From contig NZ_PPQS01000025.1 of the NCBI RefSeq assembly GCF_002902405.1, positions 62,001 to 126,000 of the forward strand: a stretch of 64,000 bases of DNA, read 5' to 3'. Shown piece after piece: positions 58,088-64,000 of the stretch. Made by a program: the position numbers and the translations under genes. Under the pieces are notes generated by a model. That model ran no database searches. It saw nothing but the letters and a program-made list of their open reading frames with translations, and was not told where the DNA came from. The stretch comes from Staphylococcus schweitzeri (GTDB lineage Bacteria; Bacillota; Bacilli; Staphylococcales; Staphylococcaceae). The number at the start of each line of letters is the position of its first letter. Within the stretch, counting starts at the first letter, position 1.

Positions 58088-58248
58088 GCAAATAAAGTGT
58101 AAATACCGATTAAATCATTTATATTGACTTAGTGATATAAAGAAGTATGATAACTTTTGCTGTCGTGTGGGGACACAGTATCCGTAGATTAAATTGAATA
58201 AAACATAACATACGAATAAGACAACGTATTTAATCACATGTATATGAC

Positions 58249-58327
58249 AGAGGTTGAGATATCTTAATTTTAAAAATGTAAATTGTAAGAAGAATTTACA
58301 TCTACAAATTATGTATCCAACCTCTAT
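58249..58327 (+). terminator. Structured leader/terminator before the Sav1866-type gene
   Basis: ACAGAGGTTGAGATA pairs with TATCCAACCTCT around a loop with its own hairpin (ATGTAAATTGTAAG with GAATTTACAT, 58278-58301), then ATTCATTTTT. It may end the DUF402 transcript or attenuate the following exporter gene. Confidence 0.5.
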
Positions 58328-58365
58328 TCATTTTTATGCTAATGAATATAATAGGGGGAATATGT

Positions 58366-60102
58366 ATGATTAAGCGATATTTGCAATTTGTTAAGCCATA
58401 CAAATATCGTATTATTGCAACGATTATTGTTGGGATAATTAAGTTTGGTATACCAATGCTTATACCATTATTAATTAAATATGCAATAGATGGCGTGATT
58501 AATAACCAAGCACTAACGACTGATGAAAAAGTTCATCATTTAACTATTGCCATTGGTATCGCATTATTTATTTTTGTAATAGTGAGACCACCAATTGAAT
58601 TTATACGTCAATATTTGGCGCAATGGACAAGTAATAAAATATTGTATGATATACGTAAAAAGTTATATAACCATTTACAAGCTTTAAGTGCGAGATTTTA
58701 TGCTAACAATCAAGTAGGTCAAGTAATATCTAGAGTGATTAATGATGTTGAACAAACAAAAGATTTCATTTTAACCGGGTTAATGAATATTTGGTTAGAC
58801 TGCATTACAATTATTATTGCACTATCCATAATGTTCTTTTTAGATATGAAATTGACCTTAGCAGCACTGTTTATCTTCCCGTTTTATATTTTAACAGTGT
58901 ATGTTTTCTTTGGAAGATTAAGAAAATTGACGCGTGAAAGATCTCAAGCATTAGCTGAGGTTCAAGGGTTCTTGCATGAACGTGTACAAGGTATTTCAGT
59001 CGTAAAAAGTTTTGCGATTGAAGACAATGAAGCAAAAAACTTTGATAAAAAGAATACCAACTTCTTAACACGTGCATTGAAACATACAAGATGGAATGCC
59101 TATTCCTTTGCTGCAATTAATACAGTTACAGATATTGGACCAATTATTGTCATTGGTGTTGGTGCATATTTAGCTATTTCTGGATCAATTACAGTAGGTA
59201 CACTTGCAGCATTTGTTGGATACTTGGAGTTATTGTTCGGGCCTTTACGTCGTTTAGTCGCATCATTTACAACTTTAACGCAAAGTTTTGCTTCAATGGA
59301 CCGTGTATTCCAATTAATTGACGAAGATTATGACATTAAAAATGGTATTGGGGCTCAACCAATTGAAATTAAACAAGGTCGTATTGATATTGATCATGTT
59401 AGTTTTCAATATAATGATAACGAATCTCCAATTTTAAAAAATATTAATTTAAGTATTGAAAAAGGAGAAACAGTTGCTTTTGTAGGTATGAGTGGCGGTG
59501 GTAAATCAACTTTGATTAACTTAATACCGAGATTTTACGATGTAACTTCCGGGCAAATTTTAATAGATGGTCACAACATTAAAGATTTTTTAACGGGAAG
59601 TTTAAGAAATCAAATAGGATTGGTGCAACAAGATAATATTTTATTCTCTGATACAGTTATGGAAAATATTTTACTTGGTCGTCCAACAGCAACAGTTGAA
59701 GAAGTAGTTGAAGCGGCGAAAATGGCAAACGCCCATGACTTTATCATGAATTTGCCACAGGGATATGACACTGAAGTAGGTGAACGAGGTGTTAAATTAT
59801 CAGGTGGTCAAAAACAAAGATTATCGATTGCTAGAATATTTTTAAATAATCCACCAATTCTTATTTTGGATGAAGCAACAAGTGCACTTGATTTAGAAAG
59901 TGAATCCATTATTCAAGAAGCGTTAGATGTGTTGAGTAAAGATCGAACAACACTTATTGTAGCGCATCGCTTGTCTACTATTACACATGCTGACAAAATT
60001 GTAGTTATTGAAAATGGACATATTGTTGAAACAGGTACGCATCGTGAATTGATTGCAAAACAAGGTGCTTACGAACATTTATATAGCATTCAAAACTTAT
60101 AA
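58366..60102 (+). CDS. Multidrug ABC exporter (Sav1866)
   Basis: A homodimeric ABC exporter of drugs and lipids; the S. aureus Mu50 orthologue SAV1866 is the prototype type I exporter structure. The 578-residue half-transporter has six membrane helices (about 1-320) and a nucleotide-binding domain with Walker [10 protein letters not shown] near 374, a Q-loop, the LSGGQ signature near 479, Walker B with Glu503 ([10 protein letters not shown]) and His534 (AHRLS). I chose the ATG at 58366, eight bases after AGGGGG. Confidence 0.97.
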   Translation: MIKRYLQFVKPYKYRIIATIIVGIIKFGIPMLIPLLIKYAIDGVINNQALTTDEKVHHLTIAIGIALFIFVIVRPPIEFIRQYLAQWTSNKILYDIRKKLYNHLQALSARFYANNQVGQVISRVINDVEQTKDFILTGLMNIWLDCITIIIALSIMFFLDMKLTLAALFIFPFYILTVYVFFGRLRKLTRERSQALAEVQGFLHERVQGISVVKSFAIEDNEAKNFDKKNTNFLTRALKHTRWNAYSFAAINTVTDIGPIIVIGVGAYLAISGSITVGTLAAFVGYLELLFGPLRRLVASFTTLTQSFASMDRVFQLIDEDYDIKNGIGAQPIEIKQGRIDIDHVSFQYNDNESPILKNINLSIEKGETVAFVGMSGGGKSTLINLIPRFYDVTSGQILIDGHNIKDFLTGSLRNQIGLVQQDNILFSDTVMENILLGRPTATVEEVVEAAKMANAHDFIMNLPQGYDTEVGERGVKLSGGQKQRLSIARIFLNNPPILILDEATSALDLESESIIQEALDVLSKDRTTLIVAHRLSTITHADKIVVIENGHIVETGTHRELIAKQGAYEHLYSIQNL

Positions 60103-60175
60103 AGTATTAGTTGTTTGACTTCAGTACAATTTTGTAAGGAAGATTTGTAACAGGATGGTGGGGACAGAACCTAGA

Positions 60176-60226
60176 AAAAGCAGTAAGAGATTTTCTTAAT
60201 CGAAAATAATCTTACTGCTTTTTTAA
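60176..60226 (+). terminator. Terminator of the Sav1866-type gene
   Basis: AAAAAGCAGTAAGA pairs with TCTTACTGCTTTTT. The mirror-symmetric ends (A5 and T6) allow it to act for both convergent genes. Confidence 0.85.
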
Positions 60227-60293
60227 AATTTAATTTCGAGATTCAATATTACTTTATCTCATTGTGGTATTAATTGATAAAATTGTTTTAATG

Positions 60294-61439
60294 TTATAAA
60301 TCAAAGTCTTCTTCAACAATTTCAATGTCTGCATCAGATCTATGATATGTGAAAAAGCTAATTCTTATGCGGTCTAAATGCTCTAAATGGTGTCGATACT
60401 CTTCGATGGCTGCAACAATTTGCATAACATTGGCAAACGAATATTCCGTTTGATATGGATGATTTATTAACTCATGCTGAAATGTAGACAATAAATCTTT
60501 TTTCTGTGGATTATCTAACTCATAATCAACATGTGTCACATTATAACGTGCTTTTTTAGAAAGGCTAGCTAAAATTTGCTCGTGAAAAGCAGTTAATGAA
60601 TCTAAATCTAATTTGATTTGTAATAGGAAATTGTTATTAAGCAAATATAAGTCGTTTTGATAACGCGACAATTTGTTTAATACTTCATAAGCTTGTCTAG
60701 TCGTCTGAACTACTTCTCTGAAAAGTATTTTCTTTCTATTCTGTTGGTGAATATGTTTTTTTGTAATAGGACGTTCTTCGCTATAGTAATCATAAATTTT
60801 CTCTAACTTTTCGACACGTTGTTTTAAATTATGACTGTCTTGTTTAATATTATTAAACTCCGTCGTATCATTTAATACTAATTTAAACCACATAAAAATA
60901 TCTGAGGATATATTTAATGAATTATAGTAAATTTTTGTTTCAAATTTAGGTGGTAGAAACACAAAGTTAACTAGAGATGAACTTATGACACCAATCATTA
61001 CAAGTACAAACCTGTAAAAGGCGGTAATATAGAAAGAACCGGTATGTTGTCCCATAATGATTAATGCTGTTACACTCGCCAAAGTAGCAACATGTGCTAA
61101 ATTAAATTTAAATAAAATAGCAATAAGTACTATGACAGTAACACCCATAATGATAAAATTATCACTAAAAATTGTTACCATTGTAACAGAAAGTATGGCA
61201 CCTATAATGTTACCCAATGCTTGATCAGAAACTGTTTTAAATGAACGATAAATACTTGGTTGCATTGCAACAACAGCACTGACACCAGCTAAGGCTTTCA
61301 GACCAACATCATCCGGTAGTAAAGAAGCGATAGACATAGCTAAAATAATGGCTATACCAGTTTTAAAAATCCGAGCTCCTAGTCTCAAAAATAATGACGC
61401 TCCTTTTAAATTTATTGAATATCTAATATTCGTATTCAT
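60294..61439 (-). CDS. FUSC/ArAE-type membrane protein, second copy
   Basis: A protein of about 381 residues of the aromatic acid exporter-like family, related to the gene at 37.3-38.3 kb. The first part has RLGARIFKTGIAIILAMSIA and about five membrane helices; the rest, from about residue 170, is a cytosolic helical domain with a charged, acidic C-terminus. The start is uncertain: ATG at 61439 has no good ribosome site, TTG at 61388 has AAAGGAG eleven bases before it, and TTG at 61472 is also in frame. Substrate unknown. Confidence 0.8.
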   Translation of the reverse strand: MNTNIRYSINLKGASLFLRLGARIFKTGIAIILAMSIASLLPDDVGLKALAGVSAVVAMQPSIYRSFKTVSDQALGNIIGAILSVTMVTIFSDNFIIMGVTVIVLIAILFKFNLAHVATLASVTALIIMGQHTGSFYITAFYRFVLVMIGVISSSLVNFVFLPPKFETKIYYNSLNISSDIFMWFKLVLNDTTEFNNIKQDSHNLKQRVEKLEKIYDYYSEERPITKKHIHQQNRKKILFREVVQTTRQAYEVLNKLSRYQNDLYLLNNNFLLQIKLDLDSLTAFHEQILASLSKKARYNVTHVDYELDNPQKKDLLSTFQHELINHPYQTEYSFANVMQIVAAIEEYRHHLEHLDRIRISFFTYHRSDADIEIVEEDFDL

Positions 61440-61569
61440 TACTGTTATACACTTACTAGTTACAAAATTCAAGCTTATTTATAGTTGTTAAAATAAATCA
61501 TACATAATTCTAATAGGGGTGTAAAACTCTAGTTAGAGATTAAATGAGACTATAGTTGTAAAATAAAAA

Positions 61570-61636
61570 CTCACATAGTGACGTATCAAGTTAAATCATT
61601 AATAGTTAACGATATAAAATGTATCTACTATGTGAG
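61570..61636 (-). terminator. Terminator of hemL2
   Basis: CTCACATAGT pairs with ACTATGTGAG around a 47-base loop with further pairing; on the minus strand TTTTTATTT follows. It lies just after the hemL2 stop. Confidence 0.7.
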
Positions 61637-61680
61637 CATTTGTTATATTTTAATCGGATTAAAATATACTTCTTGAAAAA

Positions 61681-62970
61681 TTATTTCATTTGACTAAAAG
61701 CATAATCTGCAGCTTTTAAAGTTTGTTTAATATCTTCTTCTGTATGTTCAGTTGTTAAGAACCAAGCTTCAAATTTAGAAGGTGCCAAATTGATACCTTG
61801 ATTTAACATTAATTTGAAAAATTTACCGAACGCCTCGCCATCAGAACGTTCAACTTGATCGTAATGAGTGACCTTTTCATCTGTAAAGTACAATGTTAAA
61901 GAACCATAAATTCGATTAATTGTAGCTGTGACATTATGCTTTTCAATTAATTTAAGTAAACCTTCTTCTAGCTGTTGACCTAAACTATCTAATTTTTCAT
62001 AAACACCGTCTTGTTCTAGTACTTCTAGTAATGCAATACCTGCTTTCATTGATAACGGGTTACCAGCCATTGTACCAGCTTGATATGCAGGTCCTAGAGG
62101 TGCTACTTGTTCCATGATATCTTGACGTCCGCCATAGCCTCCAATTGGTAAACCGCCGCCAACAATTTTACCAAATGCAGTTAAATCAGGGATAACACCT
62201 AATAAATCTTGAGCCGCACCATAATGGAAACGGAATGCAGTAATAACTTCATCATAAATCACTAGTGTTCCGTTGTTATGTGAGATTTCATTAACTTCTT
62301 CTAAAAATCCAGGTTGAGGCATTACCATTCCAAAATTACCAACAATTGGTTCTACTAATACTGCGGCAATTTCATCGCCCCAAAATTCAATTGCTTCTTT
62401 GTATGCGTTAATATCATTGAAAGGAACAGTAATGACTTCTCGTGCGACGCTTTCTGGAACACCAGCTGAATCTGGAGAACCGAGCTGAGATGGACCACTA
62501 CCTGCTGCAACTAATACTAAATCAGAATGGCCATGGTAAGAACCAGCAAATTTTATAATTTTATTTCTTTTAGTATATGCACGTGCAACTCGAATTGTTG
62601 TCATGACAGCTTCTGTTCCAGAATTTACAAAGCGAATTTTCTCAAGAGATGGAATTGCTTGACGTAATTTTTTGCTGAAATCAATTTCTAGTTCAGTAGG
62701 TGTACCAAATAATACACCCTTAGCAGCTTGTTCTTGAATCGCTTGAGTAATATGAGGATGCGCATGCCCCGTAATAATTGGACCATATGCTTGAAGATAA
62801 TCAATAAATTTATTGCCATCGACATCGTATAAATACGCACCATGTCCTTCTTTCATAACAACAGGTGCACCGCCACCTACCGCTTTATAAGAACGTGAAG
62901 GGGAATTGACACCGCCTAGAATATATTCGTTTGAAAGTTGTTGTAAACGTTCACTTTCACTAAAATTCAT
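61681..62970 (-). CDS. hemL2: Glutamate-1-semialdehyde 2,1-aminomutase (second copy type)
   Basis: PLP-dependent enzyme converting glutamate-1-semialdehyde to 5-aminolevulinate, the haem precursor. The 429-residue class III aminotransferase-fold protein has the PLP lysine in [19 protein letters not shown] near residue 268, [15 protein letters not shown] near 115 and [10 protein letters not shown] near 240. S. aureus has a canonical hemL in its hemAXCDBL operon; this is the separate gsaB/hemL2 copy. AGAGGTTGA precedes the ATG. It diverges from bcp. Confidence 0.92.
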   Translation of the reverse strand: MNFSESERLQQLSNEYILGGVNSPSRSYKAVGGGAPVVMKEGHGAYLYDVDGNKFIDYLQAYGPIITGHAHPHITQAIQEQAAKGVLFGTPTELEIDFSKKLRQAIPSLEKIRFVNSGTEAVMTTIRVARAYTKRNKIIKFAGSYHGHSDLVLVAAGSGPSQLGSPDSAGVPESVAREVITVPFNDINAYKEAIEFWGDEIAAVLVEPIVGNFGMVMPQPGFLEEVNEISHNNGTLVIYDEVITAFRFHYGAAQDLLGVIPDLTAFGKIVGGGLPIGGYGGRQDIMEQVAPLGPAYQAGTMAGNPLSMKAGIALLEVLEQDGVYEKLDSLGQQLEEGLLKLIEKHNVTATINRIYGSLTLYFTDEKVTHYDQVERSDGEAFGKFFKLMLNQGINLAPSKFEAWFLTTEHTEEDIKQTLKAADYAFSQMK

Positions 62971-63016
62971 TTATATCAACCTCTTTTAATTTAATATTTT
63001 CACCTAATATCGTATC

Positions 63017-63031
63017 ATAAAATTATTATAA
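63017..63031 (+). promoter_or_regulatory. PerR box upstream of bcp
   Basis: ATAAAATTATTATAA matches the PerR consensus TTATAATNATTATAA at 13 of 15 positions, 20 bases before the bcp start. bcp belongs to the PerR regulon in S. aureus. It also lies 47 bases before hemL2 on the other strand. Confidence 0.6.
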
Positions 63032-63050
63032 CGAAGAAAAAGGTGATTAT

Positions 63051-63506
63051 ATGTTGCAAAAAGGAGAACAATTTCCAATATTTAAATTAGAAAATCAAGA
63101 CGGAACCGTCATTACAAATGATACATTAAAAGGTAAAAAGGCGATTTTATATTTTTATCCTAGAGATAATACACCTACTTGTACTACAGAAGCTTGTGAC
63201 TTTAGAGACAATTTAGAAATGTTCAATGATTTAGACGTTGCAGTATATGGTATAAGTGGTGATTCAAAGAAAAAGCATCAAAATTTTATTGAAAAGCATG
63301 GTTTGAATTTCGACTTATTAGTGGATGATGAATTTAAATTAGCTAAAGAAACTGGTGTGTATAAATTAAAAAAATCATTTGGTAAAGAAAGTATGGGGAT
63401 TATAAGAACGACTTTTGTGTTAGATGAAGAAGGCAAAGTCTTAGATGTTATCGAGAAAGTTAAAGTTAAAACACAAATAGAAGAACTTAAAAACATTTTG
63501 GGGTGA
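63051..63506 (+). CDS. bcp: Thiol peroxidase, bacterioferritin comigratory protein (peroxiredoxin Q)
   Basis: Reduces hydrogen peroxide and alkyl hydroperoxides. The 151-residue peroxiredoxin has the peroxidatic cysteine in YFYPRDNTPTCTTEACDF (near residue 44), followed four residues later by the resolving-cysteine position (CTTEAC), the TSA-type motif and the conserved Arg in GIIRTTFVLDE. AAAAGG precedes the ATG. A dehydrogenase gene follows six bases after its stop. Confidence 0.95.
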   Translation: MLQKGEQFPIFKLENQDGTVITNDTLKGKKAILYFYPRDNTPTCTTEACDFRDNLEMFNDLDVAVYGISGDSKKKHQNFIEKHGLNFDLLVDDEFKLAKETGVYKLKKSFGKESMGIIRTTFVLDEEGKVLDVIEKVKVKTQIEELKNILG

Positions 63507-63512
63507 CATTTA

Positions 63513-64000
63513 TGAAAGTTGTTGGGTTAAATCGTATGCGTGAGGTTGAAACTGAATTACAACAACGCTTTTCAGATATTGATTTTAAATTTTATAAAAA
63601 AGCATCGGAGATTCCTGAGAGTGATTTGACAGATTTAGATATATTAGTTGGTTATGATGGCAATATCAATGAGTCATTTTTACGATGTTGTCCCAATTTA
63701 AAATGGATCGCATGGTTTGCAACTGGTGTAAATACATTACCGTTGGATTATATTTCGAACCAAGGCATACTTTTAACTAATGGTAAAGGTGTTCAAGCTA
63801 AACAATTATCTGAATACATTTTAGCTTTCATTTTAGATGATTATAAAAAGATGAAACTATCATATGATAACCAACGACAACATATATATGATTCGAAAAT
63901 AACTGGTAAACGCCTATCAGGACAAACAGTTTTATTTTTAGGTACAGGTGCAATTGCTACTAGAACTGCGAAGTTAGTAAAAGCATTTAATATGTATTTG
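63513..64000 (+). CDS. D-2-hydroxyacid dehydrogenase family protein (partial, runs off the end)
   Basis: An ORF open to the window edge (162 complete codons and 2 bases). It begins MKVVGLNRMREVE and shows the D-2-hydroxyacid dehydrogenase layout: CPNLKWIAWFATGVNTLPLD, NGKGVQAKQLSEYILAF, and the NAD-binding VLFLGTGAIATR near residue 145. The catalytic Arg/Glu/His part lies beyond the window. GGGGTGA precedes the ATG and the gene starts six bases after bcp, so co-transcription is likely. Substrate unknown. Confidence 0.85.

Overview
The window is low-GC (roughly one third G+C) chromosomal DNA of a member of the Staphylococcus aureus complex. The diagnostic content is staphopain A with its staphostatin, bacterial NO synthase, the vraUTSR cell-wall stress operon, CamS, SgtB, SdcS and the Sav1866 exporter, all in the order I remember from S. 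aureus chromosomes. Several proteins (NO synthase, NadE, SdcS, PcrB, AmpS, SAV1875-like) carry clusters of substitutions relative to the S. aureus sequences I remember. I therefore favour a sister species such as S. argenteus or S. schweitzeri, or a very divergent S. aureus lineage. That is recollection, not a computed comparison. I see no prophage, insertion sequence, tRNA, rRNA or CRISPR array.

Layout. 1-5 kb: pyrophosphatase and nicotinamidase (minus), a solitary beta-helix protein, and the dicarboxylate transporter SdcS behind a cre-overlapped promoter. 5-9.5 kb: the nos-pheA pair diverges from pncB-nadE; with pncA this forms an NAD salvage group. 9.7-12.3 kb: a DUF2179 membrane protein, an overlapping NETI-motif small protein, then the scpA-scpB protease/inhibitor operon. 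12.3-13.2 kb: an AT-rich gap with a probable decayed zinc-ribbon mini-gene and a PurR operator before purB. 14.5-21 kb: yerC and the pcrB-pcrA-ligA-camS operon. 21-34 kb: putP, gatCAB, dgkB, an RNA m5U methyltransferase, a zincin-like membrane protein, dinB, an exonuclease and a carboxylesterase.

33.6-48.5 kb: ferritin with a PerR box, murT-gatD (lipid II amidation), a lone acidic protein, a FUSC transporter, map, vraUTSR, BrkB, ptpA-ytxH, AmpS, a thioesterase and radical SAM YfkAB. 48.7-64 kb: small SE1561-family gene, a DJ-1/PfpI protein, a STAR-type repeat, sgtB, then recX-yfhH followed by a TagH/TagG-like pair whose ATPase has lost its catalytic motifs. After these come yfhP, mutY, the DUF402 nucleotide phosphatase, the Sav1866 exporter, a second FUSC protein, hemL2, PerR-box-preceded bcp and a truncated 2-hydroxyacid dehydrogenase running off the end.

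Most of the window is conserved housekeeping sequence. Cell envelope maintenance is over-represented (murT-gatD, vraUTSR, sgtB, TagGH-like pair), as are oxidative/iron stress (ftnA, bcp, nos) and NAD metabolism. The least explained items are the degenerate TagH-like/TagG-like pair, the solitary beta-helix protein, the orphan 137-residue protein, the disrupted zinc-ribbon ORF and the two STAR-bearing repeats. I did not find a clear novel defence or mobile system.
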